Source: Grifola frondosa (taxonomy: Eukaryota; Basidiomycota; Agaricomycetes; Polyporales; Grifolaceae). From it: 64,000 nucleotides of DNA. The DNA lies in NCBI GenBank assembly GCA_001683735.1, contig LUGG01000023.1, positions 124,001 through 188,000 of the forward strand. Direction: 5' to 3'. Shown one piece after another: positions 10,857-20,689 of this stretch; position 1 is the stretch's first letter, and every line of letters starts with the position of its first letter. The notes under the pieces are model-generated. The model saw nothing but the letters and a program-made list of their open reading frames with translations, searched no databases and was not told the origin of the DNA. The position numbers were made by a program, and so were the translations under genes.

Positions 10857-11923
10857 TCAAAAGATCCAGCGGAATGCTGCCGCCAATATGATCGGGAACA
10901 AGAGCTGAATGTATTGTAGGCACATATCAAAATTCTACTCGCAGAAGAAACGAAAACAAAACCGACCAAAGGGAATAGACTCTGGTATGAGACAATGGGT
11001 GAGCGAAGAAATGACTTTGAAGAGGGAACAATGACATACGCCTGATTTATCATCGGCCATCGCCTCGTTCATGCGTCTACGTCTCTCATACTCATACCGC
11101 TCCTGTGCGCTGATTCTCTTCTGACGTTCAGCAGCCTCGGCTCTGGCGCGCTTGTCGGACTGCTCTCTTGCGCGCACGGACGCTCTCCACTCCTCCAGTC
11201 TCCGCTCGTAATCAGCCCATGCTTGTCTGCTAGCTTCATTTGTCCGAGCATTCTCCTCTCTGATTTGCTCTTCACGCCTCTTTGCGGCCCATGATGCCTC
11301 CTCTTCCTGTCGTCTGATATATTCCTCCCTTCTACGTTGCTGTTCCGAGTGGCGGAAAAGCTCCTGAATTTTCTGGAATGGCCTCCGTACATTTGCTCTT
11401 TCCTCTGACGCCCCGGCCGTAGTCATGTAAGAAATGGTTCCGGTCTTTATCTCGTGCAATCTTGCTTTGAGCGTCACAAGTAGTGCAGCCCTCATCTTCT
11501 CTTTCTTCCTCAGCCCTTCCAAGTACGCTGCATGTCCGTCGTCCACTATACCCACACATCAGAGCGTACCAGATGACGAACGATCGCCAACGCACCGTTA
11601 TCGATGAAGCGCGCCTCATGCAACTCGCGCCCTTCGATCTCAGTCCTGATCGCCTTCAGGAACTGTTCCGTACGATCCATGGCATCTTCCACGTCCGCCG
11701 CGCACCACAAGGACTGGATATCCCGTGGTGATATCTGATAGGGCTGGAGGTCCTTCACGACCGCAGAGGCGTCCTTGTATACGCTATAAAGTGCACAGTA
11801 CTCTTCGTTATGCTCTCTGCAGCGTTTCCTGGCGTACGGAATGGGCCTCGAGCAAGATTCTCCATCGGGGGAGCGCACAGGACAAAACTGAAGCTGTTTG
11901 GGAGACCCCTCGCGAGGGTCCAT
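10857..11923 (-). CDS. Family copy C': Cys/His module, long charged helix, hydrophobic tail
   Basis: Intact three-exon gene (11923-11596, 11545-11040, 10904-10857), 293 residues. Exon 1 is almost the same as in C: it starts 'MDPREGSPKQLQFCPVRS', has 'CSRPIPYARKRC' and 'YKDASAVVKDL', and ends 'ELHEARFIDN'. One residue is lost between the second and third Cys. Exon 2 starts 'DDGHAAYLEGLRKKEKM' and extends into a Glu/Arg/Ala-rich helix with 'RAREQSDKRARAEAAERQ' that C lacks. Exon 3 encodes 'LLFPIILAAAFRWIF' and stop, matching C's tail in length and ending. Conservation of all splice sites and of the tail over diverged repeat arms argues for selection on the protein. Function unknown. Confidence 0.75.
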
Positions 11924-12781
11924 GGCCGCAGAGACAGCGGCCAGACGGCACCTGATTGACGCCTGTTCTGAGAAGGTTTGCTCTACATGAGGCAGCTTGC
12001 CCTACATACCACAACATGCTGTCACCACCATCACGCGAATACTCACGGGCATCTCCGACATATATGCGATCGCAGAATAGAGCAGAAGTGCTTTGGCAAT
12101 GTGCAGTCATGGTACGTTGGCAGTCGTTCTGAGCATTCGCACGAAGATCCCAGAATGGCTGGCGCAATAATCGGATATCTCCGGGAGTGTAGGAGCGGTC
12201 AAATAGGTTCATTGTCACAGCCTGGTCTGCAAGGGAGGAAAGGCCATAGAAATGAGTGGCATGCATGGAATGGATTGAAACTTCTGTGCAGAGAAGCTTC
12301 TGAGTGTTCATCGTAATACGTAACGGAAACAACTCACGTTCGGACTTTGCTCGAATGCGGACAACTGCGCGACTATTTACCCGAACCGTCCTGCGTGAAT
12401 ACCAGTACCATCGGGGATGCTTCCTGTCGGGCTCTGTCCACGAGCCCAATGAGTTAAGAATACTCAAAGGAGATCGAACAGCGTGATCAATGAGATGCCC
12501 CCGAGATCTTGCATCGACCACCGATCAGGCGCGGAATACGCGCGGATGCATTCGACTGTCGAATAGTTCTCTGCCCGGACACAAGAACGCCGCTATGTCT
12601 TCTTTATTTTTGCGCTTAATATTCACCATGTTGGCCCACTACCACCGTATCAGACTAGAATGAGGTCAGCCACCGTGATGCTACGTAATGGTCACGCTCA
12701 CCTTTCTCATCTCCCTACCGCTACGTCGTAACCACGCCAAACATCACTAGCTTTGAAGCTTACTGTACAGACTCGGCGGGG

Positions 12782-13690
12782 ATGAACGCGTTGCATACGC
12801 TCCCACTCAAGCTGCGCGCGAAAGTAGGCTTCTCGCAGACAGAGCTCGTCTTCTCTGACCTCGAAGCGTACGCCGCGCAGGAGGTTCCGGGGTATACGAA
12901 GCTGGCAGGGGCGACCTCGAAACACTGGTCAAGGCAGTGGACATGGTTAGAGGGCTGTGCCAGGTGCTGGGATTGACGATTCTAGCCGTCCATCAGTGAC
13001 TGCTCGTATGACAACGCCAGCGGGAGACAGGTTTCTCATCTACGGGTGCAGGTTTCCAGATTTGAGGGATACATGGACGTGAATAAGCAGGCGCAGTGTT
13101 TTGAGAGGGCCTGAGACCAGCGCAGACTTGAGCGCGGCTCGCGGACGAGTCTGCAGCACAGGACCCTCCAATCCGCATGTAAAACCCCGCATACATTAGC
13201 TGAAACCGACATACTTCTGACATCAGAGGTAAGCGCATACGAGATGTGGGCGTAGGACGTACATGTGTGAGTGTTCTACCTGATTCCGAAAGGAGCTTCT
13301 TCACCTTGTCCACCAGAACACTTGGGCACACATCTGGGAAGTGTGAAAGCTTGTCGACAGACTGGACTTCGGTCGATACCTTCTAGATATGCGGTACATA
13401 TGCCGCTATCTACTCTACCATCCCTGCGCTCACCGTTTCCCAGCACGCGCATACACTGACCCGACGTTCGCAAACCGCCTCATCCAGCATCCTGCAGAAG
13501 GTGCCGCGGTCCTCAAACTCGTGGATTTTGTCGAGTAGCTGCGATCACACTCACGCTGTTCAGGATCATCTACCTTCAGAGTTCGGATGGCGCGCACAAA
13601 GTCACCCCAGAGGAACTGGAGCGCATCGCGAAGACGTAAGGCATACTGCCGTGGTAGCTCTGCACAGCGCTGATCAGCAATAAATATCGT
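12782..13690 (+). pseudogene. 3-dehydroshikimate dehydratase-like TIM-barrel pseudogene (right copy)
   Basis: Mirror of the left TIM-barrel remnant. The opening 'VGFSQTELVFSDLEAYAAQ' and 'PGYTKLAG' (from about 12,820) is recognisable, as are 'CQVLGLTILAVH' near 12,957-12,995 and pieces of the later exons to about 13,690. Stops and frame changes separate them, and it is more degraded than the left copy. Both copies being dead suggests the enzyme was lost or duplicated in an already broken state. Confidence 0.55.
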
Positions 13691-14470
13691 AAAAGTCTGA
13701 CGTGCGTACCACGAAGTGATCCATTCCGTGGATGTATGCGCCCTTCGTATTAATCTTGGAGAAAATGGTACTTAACGTCCAATGTTTGCCCCCATCCGAA
13801 AGCCCATGGAACTAAAATGTCCTCACTCTGACTGTTAATGTCATTTGCCAACCGAAGGTGGGTGATTACCTCCTCACCAGGTTCTCCTTCATTAGGTATA
13901 ATTAGTATATATTTACTTTTTGAAGTATGACCTGAACATGTAAAGGTTAACGTTAAAGGAAGACTGAACTTGAACACGGAACGAAATCGTAATCAAACGC
14001 ACCGCTTCAACACAAAGGTGAGTTCAATCATGGCAGACCTTGAGAAATGGCGAATAGTGAGCATACCGACCGGACAAACGTTACACGACGGGTGATGAAG
14101 AGCCGTGACACATTCGCTAAATCGATCACATCACGTGAATATCACGTTCTGTGACCCCACGCGTTTTGTCGAACTCTACTCTTTGCGCTCGCAGCTGAAG
14201 CATCTCTGGAACGGTTAATACGACGTACATACTTTCAACAGAACACCATGATATATGCACACGTCGATGCATTGATATTGGACTCATCCCGGTACCGTAT
14301 GTTTTGTCAATCATCCAGTCTGCTCACCGGCGACTCCAGATTCGGAACGAAGACGGCTGTACATGTACATGTCAGTGACATCCCAAACGAGACCTCGCTA
14401 CCGCTGCGCTCGACTTCCGAGCTCCAGACGCAGATAGACCCATCCGACGGTCTTCTCAGCTTACACCCTG
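13691..14470. repeat. Conserved block between TIM-barrel remnant and B'
   Basis: Counterpart of 3,840-4,640. On the minus strand 13,977-13,750 is an open frame of 75 codons ('FKFSLPLTLTFTCSGH', then 'HLRLANDINSQSEDIL') whose left-arm partner is frame-disrupted. I recognise no family. Possibly one exon of a lost gene. Confidence 0.35.
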
Positions 14471-14476
14471 TATAAA
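14471..14476 (+). promoter_or_regulatory. TATA box of family copy B'
   Basis: TATAAA lies 73-78 bases before the B' start codon, a normal place for a fungal core promoter. The equivalent sequence is deleted upstream of copy B. Confidence 0.6.
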
Positions 14477-14548
14477 TCGCTCTCACCGGATGCCTTCGAC
14501 GACATTGAACCCTCCCCCCTTTCTTCTTGACCTGCTCCTCTTCCCACG

Positions 14549-15156
14549 ATGCTCCCAACCACCAAGTCCTGTGAAGTTATTATGCCAGCAGGACAGGGTG
14601 GTTGTTGTCGTGAACCCTTTCGGCGGAGGCGCTTCTGCACCAAGCATCAGCAGGAGTACGTGCAGTGGACGAAGAAATACAAAGACGCATCCAGGATCGT
14701 TCTGAAGATGGAGCGCACCGCATTGTTATCGTTCAGTGAGGCACGCGGTGATTGCGCTCTTCCCGATGTAGAGGCACAGATCACGCGTATGCAGGCGTAC
14801 TTCCAGGCTATCCGTGCAGAGATCGAGGGACGGGAGCAGCACCATGGGCGTTTCTTCAGGAAGAGTGAGTTCAATGTATGCAGCATGTCCATTGTCGTCA
14901 TCCCCCTAATCCAGAGGTAGTCGACCACGGCCACGACCAGTATCTCAAAGTCCTCCGGAGCAAGGAGCTGACCTGCACCGTGCTCCTCTCCATCCTCTTC
15001 GACAAACGACACCAGATTAATCTTGCCGCAGCGCGTGCTCGAGACATGCTGGTTGTCAGACAGATCAGTCGAAGTGCTTTACTTCCTGCTTCTCGTAGCA
15101 AAAGCCACGACTTCGATGCTGTGCCGAATGCTGTCGTTTGGGTACCAATCATATAA
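14549..15156 (+). CDS. Family copy B': Cys/His module, intact
   Basis: Two exons: 14549-14864 and 14921-15156, phase-1 intron with GTGAGT donor and GGTAG acceptor; about 183 residues. Exon 1: 'CEVIMPAGQGGC', ten residues, 'CTKH', 'KYKDASRIVLKMERT', 'EIEGREQHHGRFFRK'. Exon 2: 'DHGHDQYLKVLRSKEL', then 'ILFDKRHQINLAAARARDM' and a non-repetitive tail. It pairs with the dead copy B. A third exon further downstream (conserved block near 15,510-15,640) is possible but not needed for an open frame. Function unknown. Confidence 0.7.
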
Positions 15157-15993
15157 TTCAGATTCTAGCATATCGCAACCGGTTCAACGATGCGTGTACA
15201 ACCCTGCGGAAAGGACACAAGTTGATACGCAGCTTCCCATTTTTGGAGTATGTCTAACCGCTCTCTGCATCATGCTGTTCTGACCAATCTTATTTCCGTA
15301 GATCGTCATTTCCGTTTTCTTGTATTTTTGTCTTACACGGAGGTGAAAAAGGATGTGACTTGCTTATGGGATGAGCCAACATACTGTCTGCAGCGTGTAT
15401 TCATCGTCGTGATAGGCCATCCATGTCCTAAAATCCCTCTTTTCTTTGCAAGCAGGTAAGATTGCTTGCTCAATCGGTGAATTTGATTAATTTCTCTATG
15501 CTTTAGATCCCAAATGTCGTACGTTTTCCTCGAGCCGCCGCAACGCTGTATATCTATCATGACTCCGATCAACTGTATCACCACCATCGCACTTGCTTGC
15601 ACTTGTACTTGCCGTACTTCTTGCACGTATGGTTGACTGTTGCTATATGCGTGCGTGCAGAGCCTCAGATATCATAGGTTGAAGGATCGTTCTACAAGTA
15701 TGGACCGATCAATTTGTGGATGCAATATCTAGGCCGACTCGGAATTGGATGCCCATAGATGACTCTTATCCCGAGATGAGTTACTAGATTATTGTCAGAT
15801 ATCCTTGAGACGATGGGTTTTCTCCGCTATCTCCTCTCCGGCGGCTATGCCAGTGCCAGAGTTGCCTTTCTTGACTCATCTCTTTCGAGTGTAATTAATT
15901 GATAGGACGAGATCTCGGGGATAGCCTTATGTATTAAGGTATATCATCTCTTAATCCTCGATGTCCCATGAATGGCATTTATGCTACCCCGTC
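15157..15993. other. Intergenic part of right arm
   Basis: No gene supported except the possible terminal exon of B' at about 15,510-15,640, whose coding sense matches 2,910-2,754 on the minus strand of the left arm. The remainder is AT-rich flank of copy A'. Confidence 0.4.
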
Positions 15994-16779
15994 ATGCACC
16001 CTTCGTCCCGGAAGATATGCACGGCGCGTTCCCCTGGAGTTCCATGCTTGGAGGCAGTTTCCTCGTTCTGGACTGCATTGTGCTCAGCACCACGACGAAC
16101 GTCATGAACATTATCTACAGTAAAAGATGCCTCTGCGGTGGTGAAGTACTTGAAAGAGCGACACCGGGACCTCTTCGCTCGGAACATAGAACCCTTCCAG
16201 AGCTCCGCCGACCTGGATCGTGCAATCGAGTGTGTTCAGGAGTTTTATTGAGGATTATCGACGATGAGGTCAGATTACGCGAGGAGCATCAGTCTCGATT
16301 TTATCATGAAACTAGTGCGTGAGCATCTTGCATTTATCAATGCCGATACCGACTCCCTTGAGGTAGTCGATCAAGGTCACAAGGACTGGATATCTCGCTT
16401 GATCGCAGAAAGGAAATCAATCAACATGTTATACAAGACGTTGGCAACGAGACGAGAGCAGACGAAACAGGAGGAGGAGTCGAAAGTGCAAGCACGGGCG
16501 ATGTTGAGGAAGCAGCGAGAGGTGAAGCGGTTGCTGGGCCGTGTGGAGACGCTACCCATGAAAGGAGAGCAGGCTCAAATGGAATTATCAAGAGAGCGAG
16601 AAGAGGATTTATCAAGAAAGCTAGAACAGGCGAGTTCGGAGGTGATGGAATTACGAAGACGAGAACGGGTGAATTTGGATGAGTTATCAAGATTAAGACA
16701 AAAATTGGCCGACTTGGAAGCACCGCGCGGTTCACGATTTGCTCTGTACCTTTTTCTTCGTAAGATGGTCAGTGACTAG
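15994..16779 (+). pseudogene. Family copy A': coiled-coil exon intact, first exon frameshifted
   Basis: Exon 1 starts 'MHPSSRKICTARSP' but loses frame within the Cys/His module. The helix 'KDASAVVKYLKERHRDLFA' is in a second frame and 'DDEVRLREEHQSRFYHET' in a third. After the phase-1 intron, exon 2 (16367-16779) is fully open: 'DQGHKDWISRLIAERKSI', a long coiled coil with Glu/Arg heptads, and the ending 'GSRFALYLFLRKMVSD'. The left copy A has the opposite pattern (good exon 1, broken exon 2). Without exon 1 the open frame can still start at an internal ATG at 16,264, so a coiled-coil-only product is conceivable. Confidence 0.68.
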
Positions 16780-17519
16780 TATCCATTAATGAATCACCCG
16801 CTGAAACCTAATTTCCCGCAGGCTTTATGCGCTTTCGGTCTCCTGAAGTCAACAGGAAGTTGCGCTGTATCTTGTATCATCCCGGTGAGTGCATGTGCAG
16901 ACCACCCGCACATTTTCGGTGACTGTCGAGGATGCGACACTCATATTCCGAAACACGATAGGCGGCGTGTCTATTATTTCCAGCATTCGTTTTCGACGTG
17001 ATTTTTGCTGCAGCGTTGCACAAAGATGGCTTGTTATCGCGGATGGGCATTCTCTCGTCACCATCGCGTATACTGGCGACACTTCCACAGCCATGCGCAG
17101 TATATCCCCGACACGGTATAAGCAACTTTTGGGCGACTGTGGAGCAATGCGACGTTGACATATTTACGGCACGCTGCACCTGACTTGGTCGAATGCACAA
17201 TTTCAGCATATTTTCGGGGGAATTGAAAGATGACTCGAATTCCAATTATTTTCAGTTGTCTCCATACAAGCGAATGTACCAGCACACCCGCGATATTTTC
17301 GTACGACGCCAAACCTGTACTTTTATTAAATGACACGCGTACGTCGACTTCATGAACCCACCCACCTTCGACACACCTGTCTCTGACCCAGGGGTAGCAA
17401 ATATTTCGTTGAGTCGATATAATTCTGCTTCTATTGTGCGGTATCCATACTGTGCCTTTCGTGGCTCCCAGGTTTCCAGTCCCAGCTAACGCCAGATCGA
17501 GATGCAAGACGTAACTTGC
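16780..17519. other. Flank between A' and E
   Basis: The first part (to about 17,050) mirrors 1,390-1,660. The rest holds no supported gene and marks the outer boundary of the right arm. Confidence 0.5.
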
Positions 17520-17526
17520 TATATAT
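17520..17526 (+). promoter_or_regulatory. TATA-like box of family copy E
   Basis: A TATATA run lies about 55-60 bases upstream of the E start codon, similar in spacing to the box before B'. Confidence 0.5.
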
Positions 17527-17580
17527 ACTGTGGCGACGTTTGACAGCTCAAATTGTCCTCCTTTTAACCCTTTCCTTCTG

Positions 17581-18299
17581 ATGCGCACAACGGCCAGGTC
17601 CTGTGGGGTAGTCGTGCCTGCAGGGCAGGACCGCTGCCCTCACAGTCCACTCCGACGAAAACGGTTCTGCACGCGGCATCAGCAGGAATATGTGGAGTGG
17701 ACGAAGGAGTACAAAGTGGCATCCCTCGTTGTTATTGAGTTGGAGCGCACCCTCTTGTTGTCGTCCGGCGATGCGCGCAAGCTTTCTGACCCGCCCAGCA
17801 TAGAGGCGGAGATTGCAGTGGTGCAGGCGCTCTTCCAAGCTATAAGCGCAGAGATCGAGGGACGGGTGCTGCACCATAAGCGGTTTTTCATCAAAAGTGT
17901 GTTGATCCTCGTATATTTTGTCATTGTACTCCTGATCCTGTGGCAGTTGATGATGCACACGACCGGTATCTCCGGATTCTCCGGCGCAAGGAGCTGGCGT
18001 GCGAGAAGCTCCTCCGCATCTTGTTTGAGAAGCGACATCAGGTCAACCTTGCTGCAGCGCGTGCTCAAAGAATTCTGGCGGCCAGACAGAATGATCACAC
18101 CGCCCTGCTTGCTGCCTCCCATCGCGAAAGTCAAGACGCGGGTATTGGTAGTGTGCAAATCCCAGATTATGCCAGTACCCATGTCTCCCCAGTGGCGCAA
18201 CCATATACGTATGTGTCCATGCAAGGTGCACAGACTGATACGCAGTCGGGTTGTTCTTCTATCCTGCGGGTATGTTTCACCCTGCGTTATTCGAAGTAA
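17581..18299 (+). CDS. Family copy E: Cys/His module, basic helical tail
   Basis: Two exons, 17581-17896 and 17947-18299, phase-1 intron at the family position, 222 residues. Exon 1: 'RSCGVVVPAGQDRC', ten residues, 'CTRHQQEY', 'EYKVASLVVIELERT', 'AEIEGRVLHHKRFFIK'. Exon 2: 'DDAHDRYLRILRRKEL', 'EKLLRILFEKRHQVNLAAA', then a polar tail. It is closest to B/B'. A truncated relative (E') lies at 8,590-9,625. The frame of exon 1 also stays open through the intron and on to 18,768, giving an alternative 396-codon reading from this ATG; the spliced form is preferred because it restores 'D-AH--YL'. Confidence 0.7.
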
Positions 18300-18980
18300 A
18301 GATCGTGACCAATCTCGCGGTTACAGATTTTCATCATCACGGTCATCTTGGTGTATCTATGGCGTATCATGGAGTAAATTTGGTCGCGTGCTACTTACTC
18401 ATGGAACTAAACTGATATTCGGTCACCTGCAGCTTTTCGTTGTCATCAATAATTCACTGAAATTTTCGATCGCGCTCTCTCGCGCGCATTCAATCATACG
18501 TGCGTGGATTGTTCATATGTCTATCTTGATTGACCCAATTTCTTCTGTCCAGATATTTAGTAGTATCACAACGCCGCAAATCTATGTTAACGTCCCGCTG
18601 TACCATCACTTATCTATTCATCTTGATCGACACAATCAATCTTCATTACATGTGTATGCTCTTACACATTTAATCGCAGCAGCGGCATGCGGAACCGCTT
18701 TGCACGTCCCTATATCATTAATGGTTGGTGCTACCGTCCCTCTTCTGTCGCTTAGGAAGCTGACATAGAGTCTGGTATTACTGCAGATTCATGCATCGGT
18801 AGGAAGCTCTTCGCGGTTTTTGAAAAGGTTCGATCACCTTCGGACTTGAGATCTTGAGATCCTTCAAGCTCCACTCCGCACAGTAGCTTGTTACGTTCAG
18901 TCGGCTTTCGTTTGCTCTCGCCTTGCCTCTCTGATTCTGTCGGAGAACGGCCGTGGGATATTCGGAAACAAGGTGCGACG
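17780..18980 (+). repeat. Segment duplicated in inverse orientation at 8,590-9,625
   Basis: The 3' part of E and about 700 bases downstream match the E' unit in reverse complement, including the run reading 'ATVPLLSLRKLT' before the stop at 18,768 and the following 200 bases. The pairing is off the symmetry axis of the main inverted repeat (coordinates sum to about 27,500 rather than 18,600), so it is a separate duplication event. Confidence 0.65.
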
Positions 18981-19073
18981 ATAAGCACTAGCGGCTAAAG
19001 ATCATGAAATTCGGTTCACTTGCTGGACTCGAACATGAATCAAGTTAATGCGGAGGAAACCTAATTCTAAGAC

Positions 19074-19682
19074 TCATGCATTGATCAATGCTTTCCAAGT
19101 TGCAGGCCGCCAAAAGTGGCTCTTCGGCAAACCGACAACGGTATAAGTCTCGCCCAGGCAACTTTGCCTCCTCATCCGCCTTTTCTCCTGTGTCGGTCTC
19201 TCAAACTCCAACGTCCAGCTCGTGCCGAGGCTCAAGAGCCCCTCATCTTCGCGGCCTTCGGGGTCTTCGTGTGGATCATAGGTGAATTCCACCTCCAGTT
19301 CGCAGCCTGCCGCCAACTCGATTGCCCTCTTCCCGAGCACGAGAAGCGAGATGATCGTCTGACCGCGGAGGCGGTCCTCCGGGCAGTGTGTCTTCGTGAA
19401 GTTGATGACAAAATCTTCGTCCAGTCCGTATGCGTACGCCCAGCGCTCGTGTGAGTACGCATACCGCGGTGGAAGCACGTCCGATCGTGCTGCTGCTGAC
19501 TTGATCCCGTCCGGTTGCTTCGAATCGTCTGAGATCTGAAGATCGAGGAGCGAGTTGATGGACTGAGACTGCGGAAGGCGGGGCGGGACGAACCTGCAGC
19601 AAGATTTCAGCAATTTCCAGGTGACAGCATATTTCTGTATCGGAGAGGCGACCGAGCTCCTCCGTGGCACACGCCCAGACAT
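19074..19682 (-). CDS. Conserved hypothetical protein (202 aa)
   Basis: A single open frame starting at ATG 19682 ('MSGRVPRRSS'). Notable segments are 'YAYGLDEDFVINFTKTHCP', 'TIISLLVLGKRAIELAAG' and 'CELEVEFTYDPHEDPEG', with a C-terminal half rich in charged residues ('LGTSWTLEFERPTQEKRR'). The sequence composition is that of a real globular protein. I believe similar hypothetical proteins occur in other basidiomycetes, but I cannot name a domain. No signal peptide or membrane segment is visible. Confidence 0.6.
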   Translation of the reverse strand: MSGRVPRRSSVASPIQKYAVTWKLLKSCCRFVPPRLPQSQSINSLLDLQISDDSKQPDGIKSAAARSDVLPPRYAYSHERWAYAYGLDEDFVINFTKTHCPEDRLRGQTIISLLVLGKRAIELAAGCELEVEFTYDPHEDPEGREDEGLLSLGTSWTLEFERPTQEKRRMRRQSCLGETYTVVGLPKSHFWRPATWKALINA

Positions 19683-19923
19683 CGTCACAACTTGTTCACG
19701 CGTTCCTCAAATACGCAAGATCGAGACAAATCTCGTTCTCAGCTGATTCAAACCTCGATGACTGCTTTCAAGAAATATGGCTAGCTTGTAGCTCTAGATT
19801 ATATCCTCATATCGATACTAAAAAAATCGTACCCGTACACATTCAGCATACTAATCACTGTAATTATGACTTATATCGGTATTTCTACGCGAGTATCGAA
19901 CGAGGTTAGGAGAGTCGTGCATT

Positions 19924-20379
19924 CTAGTTCGCGGTGATACTAAGAAAATATGATCAGTCAATCATCTTCGGCCGAAAAAAAAAGTACTCACTTGAACGGG
20001 CTAGACTGAGCGAGGATCCCGCCGTCTTTAACGAAGTTAACTCGGTTCCCTGTGCCAGCCACCCAGCCTCCGCTGGGCGGGCTTACGGTCATGGAACCCT
20101 CGCTGCCATCGACACCGGTAGCGAGCACCTGCTGGGAAGTAGGGTCTCCTTGCTGTCGGGAGAGGTATGTAAGAATATATTTATATAGACAAGAGCGAAG
20201 TTGGAAAAACAAACGTGGCTGTCGAGGACAATGGTAAAGTTGGAAGGGTCAGTCGACACCCTTGTCCAAGTGATCGAGTTAGGACCGCTAGTAGTCCAAC
20301 CAGTGATGTTGTTGGGTCCAGTGATCGAGTAAGCAAGAGATGAGGCGGCGAAAATGAGGAGGGCGGCAACAGAACGCAT
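19924..20379 (-). CDS. Small secreted KRE9/KNH1-like protein
   Basis: Three exons (20379-20215, 20152-19992, 19939-19924), total 342 bases, 113 residues, frames consistent; the last exon adds only 'ITAN' and stop. The N-terminus 'MRSVAALLIFAASSLAYS' is a clear signal peptide. The mature part begins 'ITGPNNITGWTTSG' and contains 'ITWTRVSTDPSNFTIVL', the layout of the fungal Ser/Thr-rich, KRE9/KNH1 beta-sandwich family found in cell-wall and secreted proteins. Exon 2 has 'VSPPSGGWVAGTGNRVNFV', also typical. This copy stops after the domain, so it lacks the long Ser/Thr stalk and GPI signal of larger relatives. An AT-rich TTTAAATA element lies about 100 bases upstream. Confidence 0.8.
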
Positions 20380-20689
20380 CGTCGACGATTATTACTTGAG
20401 AAGGGATTACTGCTTGGATGGTTTGAGGAGGGGATTAGGGAGGAGTTGAAGTAGAGAGAGTAGTGGTGGTTGTGCAATATTTAAAGGTTCTACCAGCGGC
20501 AAACAGGCGAGAGCAACTGTCAGCCGCCCATACAGAAAGGACCGTCAGCCGCATATAGAGGCTGGCAAGGGACCCTAAGTACTGTCAGCCACCAGTCCGC
20601 CAACGGTCCAGATCCTGTTGACCTCAACAGTTATGAAAATAAATTGGAGGCGGACTGCGCATGAAGCTGCATGTTCGGCGTCACATACC

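Larger units (their letters stand above)
10430..17050 (-). repeat. Right arm of large inverted repeat
   Basis: Reverse-complement counterpart of 1,390-8,150: conserved 3' block, copy C' (minus), upstream block, TIM-barrel pseudogene (plus), conserved block, copy B' (plus), copy A' (plus) and its 3' flank. Order and spacing match the left arm with small length differences. C' is longer than C by roughly forty codons in the charged helix. Confidence 0.85.

Noticed and set aside
13750..13977. A small gene on the minus strand
   Set aside because: It is open in the right arm but its mirror image in the left arm is disrupted, and no start, splice partner or family supports it.
17530..18768. A single 412-residue intronless protein at copy E
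   Set aside because: The in-frame ATG at 17,530 precedes the family start, and reading through the intron loses the conserved second exon; kept only as an observation on alternative frames.
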